Origin: Typha latifolia
Lineage: Eukaryota > Streptophyta > Magnoliopsida > Poales > Typhaceae
Direction of reading: 5' to 3'
DNA: 64,000 nucleotides
NCBI GenBank assembly: GCA_019914945.1
Contig: CM034101.1
Coordinates: forward strand, 11,109,188 to 11,173,187
Shown: positions 26,801 through 40,400 of the stretch, piece by piece
Numbering within the stretch: the stretch's first letter is position 1
Layout of the letters: every line of letters starts with the position of its first letter
Program-made: the position numbers and the translations under genes
The notes under the pieces: generated by a model
Databases searched by the model: none
The model's input: the letters and a program-made list of their open reading frames with translations, nothing else
Told to the model about the DNA's origin: nothing

Positions 26801-28366
26801 GAAATTCTTGTTTTGTTTCTAAATTCTGGTGGAGTCTTCATTCAGCTATGGGGACACGATTGAGATTCAGTTCAGCTTATCACCCGCAAACTGATGGACA
26901 ATCCGAGAGGACTATTCAAACCCTTGAGGATATGTTGCGAGCATGTTCTTTGGAGTGGAAAGGAAATTGGGATGATCATCTTCCACTCATGAAGTTCTCA
27001 TACAATAATAGCTACCATTCGAGTTTGGAGCTAGCTCCTTACGAGGCGTTGTATGGTAGAAAATGCAGATCTCCACTTTGTTGGTTTGAGGTTTGTGAAA
27101 GACAGTTATTGGGACCAGATATAGTACAAGATGCCACGCAAAAAATCGTCAAAATTAAGGAAAAGCTTCTTGCAGCTCAAAGCCGTCAAAAGAGCTATAC
27201 GATAAACCGGAGAAGAAACCTTGAGTTTCAAGTAGGCGACATGGTTTTCCTAAAGGTGTCACCTTAGAAAGGATTGATCAGGTTTGGTAAGAAAGGCAAG
27301 TTGAGTCCTCGCTTTATTGAACCATTTGAGGTGTTAAAGCGCATTGGAGAGGTGGCATACCAAATTGCTTTGCCACCTAGGTTATCTAAAGTACATAATG
27401 TCTTCCATGTATCTATGTTGAGAAAGTATGTGCCTAGTGCGGACCATGTGATTTGAGAAAATCTATCTTATGAGGAGCACCCTGTGGAAATTCTAGAGAT
27501 TCAACAAAAAACTCTTCGCAATAGGGTAATCCCCTTCGTGAAGATTTTATGGCAAAACCACAAGCCGGAAGAAACAACTTGGGAGCGTGAAGATGAAACG
27601 AGAGAAAAGTATCCGGAGCTATTTCCTCAATCTTCATAGCGACTATTACGGTATTACTTTATCCTTCATTACGCTAATTTTAATTTCGAGGACGAAATTT
27701 CTTTTTGTTGGGAATAGTTGTAACCAAAAAAAAAAAAAATTTAAGGGTTGAGAGAGGAGGGTGCACGTACTCTGCACGTGCAGCCCCTCCCCTCTCCCTC
27801 TCCGGCACGCGACGAGGCGCAGAGAGAAATCACGCCTAATCCGGATCGAATTAGATCTAGATTTTTCTTTAATCTATAAATTAAAACCCTAATCCTCTCT
27901 CTCTACTTAACCACCTCAGCCCCCTTCTCTCTCTTCTTCCTCATCTCTCTCGCTTTCTTCCTTACCGTCGAAATCGCGACATGGGTTTGGCCCGTCGGAG
28001 CTTCGCCGGAGGAAATTGGGACCACCACACTCCTCCCTGGTGAGCCCTCTCTCATCCCTCTAGTTTAATTTTGATTTAATTAAGTAAATTAAAAATACCT
28101 AATTTGGGGGTTCTTCGGCTTCGCCAGCAAATTAGGCTGGCCGGTGGCTTCGGGTCGCTGCTGCTCCATCTGGAAGCATCTTGCCGTTGCCCTCGTGCCG
28201 TGGGCGTTCACCGTTGGAGCCCTCATGGCTCCGGTCACTGTTCGCGAGTTCTCCTCCACCTCGTGAAGACGGCGACACCGTGTGGGTGTTGGCGAGCTGA
28301 GGGTGCGGCCGGCGAACCGTCGCAGTGGTGGCCGCCGGCGTCTTCCTCTTTCTCTTTTCCTCTCTC

Positions 28367-28437
<71 letters not shown>

Positions 28438-31400
28438 CTTGGAGAAGACAGACTCAGGCAACCCGAGTCTGACCTTCTCCCATCAAGTGATTGGATTCGG
28501 GTCGGATCGGGTCGGGTTGGATCCGAATCCAAGGAACCCAACCCAGTTCCATTAGTTAATTGGATTGGGCCTTGGGCCCAATCCATTTAAGTGTGGGTTG
28601 GTTGGGCTGTGGGCTAATTGCAACCTAGCCTAACTGATTTGGGCTTATTTTGACTCAAATTATTAAATTTTTTTAGTTAAATTGTAGGAATTTTTTTATA
28701 TTTTTTTTTATTAAAAATATTATTGTTATTTATTATTAAATGTAGTGATTTTTAGCACGTGAGCTAGGGATTTGAGATTCAGTTGTCTTGCCTAGACTCA
28801 GGTGAGTGGGTTCACTTGTAAATTTTCTGTATGCGAAATTATTATTTTCATCTGTACGTGCAAATTTAATTATTACATTTTTCTATGTGCATTTAATCAT
28901 TATACTTACTACATCACCATACTTTGTGCAAATATCAAAATTTGTGAAAAAAAAACGAGACTAGTATTGGTATGACTTAGAGAACAGTCCTAATATAAAT
29001 CACTTGCGATTTTTCCGTGTGACTCAAGTCTATCTGAAAGTCCAGGGGAAAGTCCTAAATCGATTTACTGCGGTGACTTTTTTAGGTGACTTTGGCGGGG
29101 TTAAGGAATAGTCCTAGGATGAATGATAAATTTCTACGTGACTCTAACTTCTCTTAACGGTTAGTGAAAAAAACAGAATGTGTTGATCACATAGTGATAC
29201 CATCTGATGACCCTAACCGGATCAGCTATGAAGAAAAGTCTTGAGCGTCATCTCGATGTGACTTCTAGTTGATGTGGATCCACAGGATTTAGACCCATTG
29301 AGACATATGATTGTATAAATATTGAAAAGATGTTAATCCGTTGAAATTGTGCAAGATTACAAGTTGTGACTCTTTATGGTTATCATTTTATTATTTTAAA
29401 GAGCATGCTTATTTCAAATTGTTATGGATATTGTTACTTTCAATTAATCTTATTCAGCATTAACAAAATTGAGAATTTATTTGGTTTTCGAGTGAATTCC
29501 ACTCACTGAGCTATAGTTGTTGGCTCATAAATTATTTTTTTGTATTTATTTATTTATCTCAGGTAATAGTCAGCGGGGCGACTGAGCGAGATGTACTCGG
29601 ACTCCACCTCCACATAGGATTCACCTATTTACTTTTCCGCTCTTTTGGATTTTATGTTTTAGATTAGAAGATTTATTTATTTCGTTAGAGACTCAAAAAT
29701 AATAACATTGTTTTATATTTATTGCAATTAGTTATAAATTTAATAAAGCAGTTTTTCATTTTATTTATTTATTTGTCATCATACTCGTAGAAAGTATTAT
29801 TAAGGCTTCATGTATCTCAAGCATATTGAGATGCATGGCCGGTCATAATTCCTATTTCGGGTCGTGACACATATTACAGACATAAGGGTTGAATTGTAGT
29901 TTTATACCCATGCACTAGATATATATTGTTGTATATTTGTTTGGACATGTTAAAATTCTACATTTATCTTGTGCAATATAAAATGTTCATGCTATAGTTT
30001 TTTCTGAACAAAAGGTAATTATTTATGAAAAACAACATTGAGAAGATAACTTGTCATTGCTTTATATAAATCAGCATTCAGTATATATAAATTTGGATTG
30101 TGTACCTATGTACGTGAATTGCACATGTATGAATATGAATTGCACACATCTAGATACATATTGCGGACATAAGAAGTTGAATTGTTATTTTATACCCATG
30201 CACTGCATATCTATTTATATCAGTCATATAAATCAGAAATGCTTATACAGTTGTAGGCATTGCATTCATTGAGATAAGGTAGTGCGTATATGGATACCTA
30301 CATTTTCAGAGAAATTTAGTGGAAGAGATGGCTAATTTTAATATTATTGTCTTGTGTTTTATTCCATCCATCCCATCAATCCATTAATGAGGATAATTGT
30401 GTCAATTTACCTAAGGTATCCTCAATTTACAGTTTTACACTTTCTGTAAGTTTTATGTACCTTGTCCAAGTTTTAGGGAACCTTTCATTTTGAAATGCAT
30501 GCCTTGTCAAAGATAATGATGAAAATAATACCCATGGCTTACAATGAAGCACCTAATTTCCCTAATCAAATTAGAGGTACCATATTCAAGCTTTAAAATG
30601 AGAGTAGGGCTAAACTGACCCTAAACTGCAACCAAACGCCACCTAGAAGAACTTTCCATTTTAACCATCCCTCTTTACTTCTATAAGCAACATCCTCATC
30701 AATCTCTACATCTTCTTAAACTATTGAACTAGGGTAACGAAAATACTCTCTTTTAGCTATTTCTTGCACACCAAGAGTAATTTTGACTGCATCGTTTTGA
30801 TGCCTTAATTTACTGAATTTACATTCCATATACTCGACCTTAGACCTAACTACTCTAAAACCTTGATATTATATTATGGCACTTCCTAACTATTAATCTT
30901 TCTCAAAGCTTAGTTACTTTGTAGCATAACACAAATGACAAATGGACAAAATTTAGCACTGTGATCAAGCTATTTCTTGAGGAAACCAAAGAATAGAAGT
31001 AAAAAGAAAAGGTTACCTTTCTATGTAGAGCCCAGAATGCAGGTAATAGAGCTGCCGCATTTGAGCCAACTAGAAAGATTGATTGCCACATGTGTCCTGT
31101 AATTCGAAAAGAAGCACATATTAGAATAGGATACATTAGATTAACCCCAAGGACTACAAGTCTACAATGATATTGTGTATGCATTTTCAAAGCCTAAAGG
31201 ATTTGTAGGTGGACTTATAGTAGATTTCATTAGTATTGTTGATCTTCCTCACATTAATTTCAAGGTTCGAAAAATTGGGATCGGTCTTCCGAAAAAATGA
31301 TATGTATCGACCGGATCGGCCGTGTCGTTCACCTGAATCGTCATCATCATAATCACCATAAATTTAAAAATAATTATGTCTAGGGTGGTCTGGTGCTCCA

Positions 31401-34400
31401 AATAGTGATTGCATCATATTATTCATATCAAATAGATCTTATTGTATCTGAGGAGGATAATAATCAATATTTCGATCTTATGTCTAAGGATACTAAGGAG
31501 AATAATAACCAGCATGTGGATCATGTGATGGTTTCAAATAATGAATACTTGATAATCTATAGTTCATTAGAGTTTGTTGGAGTGAGATTTGCGTCGCCAA
31601 AGTTCGTCGGAGTTCATTGGAGCTAGATCTCTCCGTTAGTAAGTGAGAGTGAGAAAAAAAGGAGAAAAAAGCAAAAGAGAGAGAGAGTGAGAAGAAAAGA
31701 GTAAAGAGAGAAAGAGGAAGAGCTTGGGGACATTAATAATTGATATCCTCAGATCGGATCCGGGTCATATCTATAATGGATTTAGCCCGGTTTAATCAAA
31801 ACTAGCTGATCCTAACTAATCCCAGTCATTTGACTGGAATCGGACCTAGATCAGGATCAGCTGATCCGACGAACCTTGATTAATACAATGATGATGCCAT
31901 CAATCAATGAATGGACATCAAATATGTCAATAGATTATATCAAAATTCGTTATATAGGTTATTCAATTTGCTGATTTTGGTACCATATGAATCAACTAGA
32001 AAATCCTATGTTTTCATTATGAGCTTCAATTTCCTACCTTGGATATGATTAGCATATCTATGTCCTTTTTAAGTTACATAATAAGTTAGATGTCTTTGAA
32101 GACACTTAGGATTAGCTTTGGGAGGTTTCATATCTCCTTTTATGGAGACCCGTGGGGGTCTCTGAACTTTCCCTTTCATGAAGATCTTGTCGAAGTGAGA
32201 TAAGTACTATAACAATATAATGTTAAATCCAGACTATATCTATGAGATTCACATGCCATGTACAAGGAGAATGATATTGCGATGAACTGCATAAGATTGA
32301 GTTGGTTTCCATCTCAGTTCTCTTCTTCGTTTCCTTCTTATTCTTTCCTTATCTTTCATCCAAATATTATTACTACAACATAGTATGACTTATATCACCT
32401 TTAATGTATTTCAACTTGTGATACCTTGTTCTCACTCACAAAGATCAAGAATCAATCAGGTCTATTTTGGCCCACCAACAAACATAACTTCTTGCACACA
32501 CCTACACCCAAGTCAACCCCTCATCAAACTGCTAATCTAATCTACCTAAATCACCAAACGGGCCGCCAAAAACTGCCTATGTGACCCAGCCGCTGCCTTA
32601 GCACCCGCCAAAAGCCACATATACAGTCCAACCAGCTTGCTAACCCAGTGGTGGCAAAAAAATCAAAATCAAAATACTGCTTTCCATGGTGCAGGCTTTA
32701 AGACATTTTTAAATTTTTAATCAATGTATTATACTTATCGCAAGTTAGTTGTATTACTATCTTCTGTATATTAGAATATTTCTAGTTTTCTACAACTATA
32801 GATGGATTATTCACTTCCTAAAATTTATTTCATTTATTGCAAGTAAATATCCTATACATCCATCTTGCTTTCAAATATCACTGTCTTAGCATCAACCAAG
32901 TTAAAAAATTAAGCATAGTAACACTAGCAAATTTTTAAAAAGAATCCTAGAAGAGAAGCGGAGAAGGGATTTTTAGTAGAGCTCTGATAAAGGGCTTCAT
33001 AATTGAATTAGCTGTCTTCCACTTTGATGCCCATTATGTGATTTTATGATGAAATAAGCTGACTGACTGCTTTGACATTTATAAATAATAAAGTACAATT
33101 GCAATAATTTGGAACACATAACTAGTTTCACAAAAATACTACTTTATCAATTTTATATCAAACATTGTTATTCTCTACGCCTAGGAAGGTTGAATTATTG
33201 GTGCCAAACTATATCTTTAAATGATGGTAAGCCAACAATACTTTGCAAGCCACTGCCTAATTCTTCAGCACAAGCATGACAGAGAACTTCAAATTGGAAA
33301 GTCCAATAAAATGTAGGAGTATTCCTGTAAGATGAAATATGATTACCTATCTGTGAAACAAGCTCAATGCTGCAATCAAATCCCCCATAATTATGATTAC
33401 ACGAGCAGTAGCTGGAACCAAAAAACAAATGCATTTGTTAGATGATTTAGTAAATGCTACCATGATTAGATTATGAAGATCTGATAGCATTATATTGAAA
33501 TAAACAATGTTCAATGACATCCTACTTTAAAAATCTATTTTATTATAGAAAAAGGAAGATCTATGAGAGACCTGTAGAACGTCAATCCACTTTCATCCAC
33601 TTGAGAGTGGCATGCGCCGTTATGACTGCAATCTCTAGGGCAACCCTCAAGGGAAATTGACATAGAAGTCTGAGGGTTTTTCTCCCTGTTGGTAGAATGC
33701 TTCAATCCAAAACCCCAAGTTCCTTCCCTGGCATACAGAATATATAGATTGATGCTTTTATCATGTGAATCATTCAATGTCCACAAGTTGGAATTGTTGC
33801 TACTACTAGTGCTACTTGCAAAATAGTCCCAGGAATCATTCACTGGTAAACCACCAAATTTCAAGTAGAGTATGTAATTCACTTTCATATCAGATATCAG
33901 CTGAACATGGATAACAGATCCTGCAGCACCTCGTGGAATATCCAGAAAGAAGAAAGTCCATGCGTCTTCCTCAACAGAAGAACTGCTCAACAGATTCTCC
34001 AGGAAGAATTTGTTGGAACTAATGGATGCTTTTTCATCAAGAGGAAGGTAATAGGACTCATACGGAACAGCTGGATTTCTTTTGGGAACTCTCTGCAGGA
34101 AACCAACATAAATTCATAATTAATCCTTCCAATTAGCATATTATATCATAGCAAATTACTTTCCCGGTGTTTCTTATTAATAAATAATATAGAAGATTCT
34201 TCTAGTACTCGTCGATCTAATTTTATTACCTTTTGTAGATTTAGAGCATAATATAATCCTTAAATATTTTCTGTGATAAAGCAGCAATAACTTGTTTATT
34301 AGTGTCATTTTACTCTCTAAGAGGAAGAGGGTGGGATGTGGAGAGATAGGTAGGAGTGTTGTTGTATTGGTTAGGTTTTAGGGAGGGAAGATAGCAGCAC

Positions 34401-37400
34401 ACATGAGAGGGAGACCGAGAAAACACTGAAAAGGAGAGAACTCTCCATAGTTAACAAGTGCCATAATCTTATGAAAAAAAAATAATAATAATAATAATAA
34501 TAATAAAATCAACAATGGTCTCGAAGGAAGTGGTTATCCACGTCGTTCTATTTGAAATCGAGGAGAGCATCCCTTAACTTTGTAATTATAATTGGCAGTT
34601 TTGCACCAATTATAACATATGGTTATTATCTTTATCAAGAAAAGACAAAGCAAAAATCAGAATAGCATATGGAATAAATGCATGAAGACCATAGCTTCAC
34701 AGAAAATCTGATTGCATCTTGATGACCTCTTCATGAATGAAATAAAAGGCAAATGTGTCACTGAAATATCAATTAAATTGAATGAAAGAATAGGCAGAGA
34801 GAGATGGGATATCTAATAGGGACAGTAAAACAATGAGAAGGCACATGGCAAGTTTTGTCTTCATATCGTAAGCCGTATGTAAGTACTGCATTATGATGCT
34901 AATAACATGACAAGGTGCAAATAACATTTCAGGAAAGAGAAACGCAAGAATGCAGAAATCACTATGACAGGCAGCTTTCAACATTTATCAGATTAGAATA
35001 ATAGTATCTCAAATTTTGCACTACAAACAAAAGTAATGATTAAAATCTCTCATAGATAGATGTGTCTATGTAAAGATTAGAATTTTTAGGATCAAAGCAA
35101 TATGTCCAAATACTACTAATGACAAAGTAGTGAAGCAGAAGCAGTGAAAACTGAAATTAAGTACGCATTTATGTAGCTGGGATTTGGGGGAAGGGGGGAT
35201 TTGAGTCATTTGACTAATTCTACCTCCTTTAATTGCAATACAGAAGTTCAACCTATTTGGTAATGCAAAATATTTCCTCAGTGTACAATAAAGAAACTGA
35301 AAAAGCAAACTGATCGTGTGTGGACTCTTTAAGTCAATTCCCATTTAGAGGAATTTAGGTGGGAAGAAAAATATGCATCTGTAGGCCCTGGTAAATCTTT
35401 TGGTTCTAAATCAACTATAAAGTTTGCAATATGCCACACTCCTATTCACTTTTCACTTCTTTGGCAGATTATAATATAAGAGAGAACTATATTACAGTAA
35501 ATGGATGTATAGAAGTGATAAGCATAAATTTTGACAGCTATATCTACACTTTATGGTGAATAATTAAACCACATGAAATAGTAGCAGCTTAGCAATGATA
35601 AAGGAAGTAATTACCAATATCCTACCTGAAGCATATACATATCCCATGAACAACCACTTCCAGCCTTTCCATTAAAGCAATCAAATATTTGCCACTCCAA
35701 GGAGAAACACATGTTAGTCTCCAAACTTGCTTCTTGTATAATCCCATTCACTTCTGTCTGGTTAACCACCTGAACAGCAATGTACCAGCGTCCAATTTTT
35801 GGTGACTTTATAATTAAAGGTTCCCTGCTTATATCAGCAGAATGATCATGTGAACTCTTCAGCGGTATCGCGTTATAGCGAACAAAGCACTTTAGGACAA
35901 CTTGACTAAAATTTCCTGTATTGTTCATTAAAGTCATCGGATTTAGGTGGAAAGCACCAGCAGTAATTTCAAACTGGGATGCTATACCAATTATGTCCAA
36001 GAAGTAGAACTTTAGCTCCCCGTGCCTCAGACATGATGACTCATTCAAATTGTTGCACATAATTGAACTTTGTATTGTCAGTGTGGAGGTATTATTGTTG
36101 TCCACTAGTTTTTCTGTTGCACCTTTCTGTCTAGGTAATAGTTGATTAGCTTCATTGTGGTCCTCACTTCTTATACGATGGTTCAGTGCACCCAAACTGT
36201 ACATACTTAAATCCATGAGATTTCTTGGCTTCTTTCTTTGTACAGGTTGAGAACAAGACATCATGTCAATCGTCTGGTTACAGTAAGGACCCCATATTGA
36301 TGTGCTAGGGCAACCTTCTACAATTATGCTGGTAATGATACTATATGATTTGCCTCGATTGATCTGCACTTGCATCCATGGATTATTATGTATAGAAAAG
36401 GAATATAAAAGCAAAGGACACAACAATCCAGAAATAAGAAATTTACGCCAAATTTTAAGCAAAAAATAAAAAAGAAACTGACTGTATGATACCACTGCAG
36501 TTGGATGCAAAAGTATCTACTAATTCTAGTGCTTGATAATAGTGTACCATCTTTGACTGTGTGCGAGAAGGTCCAAGGCCATTGAAGAATGCAATGTACC
36601 ATACTCCAGGAGATATCTGTAAAATTGCTCCCTACTTCAATATCATTAATTTCATTTAGAGTATAAACTAACAAAAATGAAAAAGAAAAGAGACAATTTC
36701 CTCTGTCCTGATGATTTAGTTAGAAGATGAAAATAAATTTAGTACCCTATTATCACGACATAGTAAAGCTTCAAAGAAGTAAATGTACAGAAATGATATT
36801 CCACAATTAGAGAAAGACAGTTCACAATGCTCCATTTAAGGTGCCAACGCAGATTTTAATCCTACTTGTTTCTGTCTGGTTTCACTGGATTTTGACAGTA
36901 ACATTATTTCACAAGCTTGCACACAGAAGTTACTATACAGGAATCAGACAGCTTTTTCTTCTTTTTATTTTTCTTTTTCTCTGGGCAAAGAGCAGAACAA
37001 ACAGAAAAATTGAACAGTTAGGGCCATTAGAAAGTAGAACTGAAGAGTGATGATGAACTGCAGATAATGACTCTATCTAGCTCACTCATACTTCATCAAG
37101 GTACTGTTGAGTATTTTGTCAATAAGTTATCAGAGTTCATATATTACCACTCAATATCTGAGCCTAAGAAGCAGTTGGTTAGTGTTTTCAGTTATTGTTG
37201 CTGCCCATCTTCCTGTAGTCTGTGCACTTAGTGGATTCTGGTACTGATTGCTCCAAAATTAACATATGGCTGCAGTGAGTGAAACAAAAATGCCTGCAAT
37301 AACTTCTGCTATGGCATATACTTTACAGAGAAACCTACTTTTTACGCTAAAGTTAAGCACACCAAGAATAATCGCCGACAGAAGTTTTAGATTCAGAGAA

Positions 37401-40400
37401 GCATAGAATTTGTGGGCTTAACATGGATCACATCCCATGTCTATGTTTCAAAAGATCAAATAAAAACTTGTTAAGAATTCAAGGTTTGATGTTCATTCAC
37501 TATGAAGGACGCTAGAATTGAATAATCTAATATGTACACATGTAGATAGATTAATTAAGGAAATTAAGATCTGGGTCATCACATTTTACCCCTGTTAAAA
37601 CAAAGTTTCTTTTTCTTCCCCAAGACATGACATCTTAGGATAAGACGTCAGACAAGAAGATAATAGTTAAAATTCATTAAGTTGAATCCGCAATAATGCT
37701 GCAATAAGTTGTACTTGATCACCTGCTGTAGAAGACTAGCATCTAAGATCAAATTCTCATAAATTTCATGTAAGGTAAAATCACATGCATCACATTATCT
37801 GCACTTTTATTGGTGATGGAGCATAGGTGAGTTTCAATTTGGATATATTAGAAGTTTCACTCCTAACATGTTCATGTTCATGTTCAACGCAGTTTGTTGT
37901 CTGGCTAACAGCAATAAATGTATCTTATCCATAAAGAGGTTTGAGTAATAAATTTGATATTAGTAGTCTGAGTCAGTAACTGGTTACAGTATCTGGAATG
38001 AAGGAGAGAACCTGCTCGTTTGTCAAGGTGATTGTCATATTTTCCTGGAACGGAATGCATTGTTCCATACTGAACACTCTTTGTGCAACCATAAATGAAC
38101 CATTCTTAAGAAAATTTGACACTGCAACGAAGTAATTTCCCATCAAGATCATGTTGACCATTAGAGATAAATAAAAAAGGGCATAGGAACTCAAGAAAAA
38201 GGAGCCATGAAATACCGTCACTGAATTTTCTGAGATTCTCTTGCAAAATAATTAGTGTAAACGACCCTTTAATAAAATATTTTTTTAAGAATGATCAGGA
38301 TTCTGGTTCTCATAAGAAACTAAATCTCATTTTCATATTAGTTAAGTATCAGAACTCTCCCACTCGATCTTCAAGCAACCTTCAAATAGACAGAGACATT
38401 TCTCTCCAGCAATGTCAATCACAAGTTCCCCATATTATTCAAGATATTGTTCAGCTCGTATCAGGCTGCTCCTAGATCATTTGTGCTTTATAAATAGCCT
38501 CCGTAGAAATGTCCAATATCACTTCATTCTCTTTGGAACATATTTTCCCCCAAGATCACTTGAAAATTCATATGTACTTTGTAAGTGCAATACTTTTGTA
38601 ATAACAAATTCATTGATAAATTAAATGTAATTGAGTAGTATAAATTAGATTCTAATATATGGTCAAGTCACATATCTCCTATCAATTGTGTCATCTACAT
38701 ATGTCCGAGTGTTTGTGCTTTAACAGATAATGACCCAAAAAATCAGGGGAGCTGAACCAATGTAGTCTCCATTGATATCTACCACAATGACATGAGGATT
38801 GAGAGTAAACACGTAGTTCCAATGCTTATCAAAGAGAGACTTTCTACTTCACAAGGATAGTTAATAAGATTGTTCCAATTTAAGAGATTATTTAAACACT
38901 ATGGCATTGAAGTTGCGGGAGAGGTTGTAAGTAAATTTTGTTTCTATTGTTTGGTGAAATAGATTGATCAGCTTTGGGCGGGTCTGTGATTTTTTTCACT
39001 CTACAAGAGAGGTTTTCCACATTAAAAAATATGGCATGGTGTGTTTGCCGTGTTTAATTTTCTATTCATTATCAACTTTTACATTTTTTAGAAATTATTT
39101 TCCTACTTGGACTCAGTTTTTCACTCATCGACTTAAGTTCACTTTTTTTACTTTAAGTAAATTTCAGAATTCTTTTCTTACTTGGTTTCGGTTTCCTACA
39201 CTAAATCACTTTTGGTTTTTGACTTGCACTTTTAATTTTCATAGCTCTAAATTTAGTTGAACTATGAACCATATCTTCTCGAAATTGTATACTTTAGTAC
39301 TAAGACATGTTCTGTAATGTGTATGGCGTAGTCGGCAAAGAAAGTTTGTGATCACTATCACAAAAGTATAAGAGAGCAAAGAGAAGAGAAGCAGATAGGA
39401 CGAACAATATATTCTATCAAAAGTAGCGTGTTCATCATACACTGCTTCTTATATAGAGAACAAACCCTAAAGCAATCATTCTCTAACAGATTAAGTTTTT
39501 AGAGTAACATCTCCGCCAATTTAATTCAAACCCACTCCATGGGCCTGTTATAATGTCCCAAGCCTGGAAGTGAAAGAGAATGCTAAGAGTATAAATATTA
39601 TAACTCCTGTTCTCTAACAACTTTACCTTTTAGAGTAGATAGTGAGTTGGCAAATGCTATTATTATACTAGGAGGTGTCATAGCATAGTTAGTATCGGTG
39701 TCATCTTTTCAAGATCAGATCAGGCAAGCATGTGCTGAGTAGCATGCTCAAGGCCGCTTATAATTCAATGAAGCCTAACAGACAGTAGCTAGCATACGAG
39801 AATGAAAAACATTCCTTCTGGCAATACTTTTAGGTCTAGCTAAAAATATACCAACCTGTGACAGAACATAAAGTAAAAGAGATATGTTTGTACAATCAAA
39901 CTCAAAGAAGTTCTTCAGCAAAGAACTACAATAAGTACGTCTTCTGAACCTACAAAAAATTAGATTAACCTACCACTAGATGGAAAAAAACAAATTTAGA
40001 TGATTTACAAGGAGTTACCATAATAAACATCTAAGAAATTTTCCTGTCAAGAAACAATTCAAGGTAGACACTAGTATCATGGATTCGCAACGATGTCAAA
40101 GTATGTTGCAAGAATTGTATCGTGTCTAAAAGGCTTTACTTATTCCCATGGATGGCCGTGCCGACGGCGTACCGGCACATGGCACGAGGGGTGCCGCATA
40201 GCACCCCTCCTAATAGTTCCGCCGCTCGTCGTCGAGCTACCCGTCGCCGTTGCCCAAGCGCGTCGGATGCCCTAGCCCGAGGGAGGAGGAGGAGAGAGAG
40301 AGAGAGAGAGAGAGAAATTGATATATATATATATATAGACACCCAACGCGCTCGGGCGACGGCGATCGGCGACAGCAACGGCAAAGGCGAAGGTGAGTAT

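Larger units (their letters stand above)
20061..29869 (+). mobile_element. chromovirus 2 (Ty3/gypsy, Tekay-like), full length but decayed
   Basis: Two LTRs (20061-22365 and 27719-29869), a Met-type PBS and gag-pol in chromovirus order with a C-terminal chromodomain-like tail. Flanks TATAT and CATAT are an approximate 5-bp duplication. The coding region has at least nine in-frame stops and one frameshift, and a hAT MITE lies in RNase H, so it cannot encode its own proteins. It is antisense to the host TMEM8-like gene. Confidence 0.93.
19836..30215 (+). repeat. ~290-bp direct tandem duplication split by chromovirus 2
   Basis: Copy 1 is 19836-20060 continued at 29870-29926; copy 2 is 29927-30215. 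Shared landmarks are TGTTGTATATTTGTTTGGAC, ATCAGCATTCAGTATATATA and TTTTATACCCATGCACT. The retroelement inserted inside copy 1. Confidence 0.75.
13495..30643. mobile_element. large element or fold-back structure with ~240-bp inverted ends
   Basis: 13495-13729 (GATGGCATTTGGTTGCAG...) is inverted and highly similar to 30643-30405 (reverse complement GGTGGCGTTTGGTTGCAG...). TAG flanks both ends (13492-13494 and 30644-30646). Inside, 16520-17482 is an inverted copy of 18846-19960 carrying a Ulp1-like fragment. The arms are interrupted by hAT MITEs, a solo LTR and chromovirus 2. Long inverted ends plus a Ulp1-like fragment recall Mutator-like elements, but a 9-bp duplication was not found. A 3-bp TAG duplication would instead point toward PIF/Harbinger. 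No transposase was recognised. Confidence 0.6.
12439..31016 (-). other. intron 9 of the TMEM8-like gene (18.6 kb)
   Basis: GT-AG intron joining exon 9 to exon 10. It contains a TRIM (12569-12828), the large inverted-end structure (13495-30643) with its nested insertions, and 373 bp of plain AT-rich sequence next to exon 9. 12829-13494 shows only a short direct repeat (TTTCAGCAATCAGCAATG near 12916 and 12976). Confidence 0.85.

Noticed and set aside
36324..36674. 116-codon minus-strand frame across exon 5
   Set aside because: It reads exon 5 in the wrong phase; the family sequence I-S-P-G-V-W-Y is in another frame.
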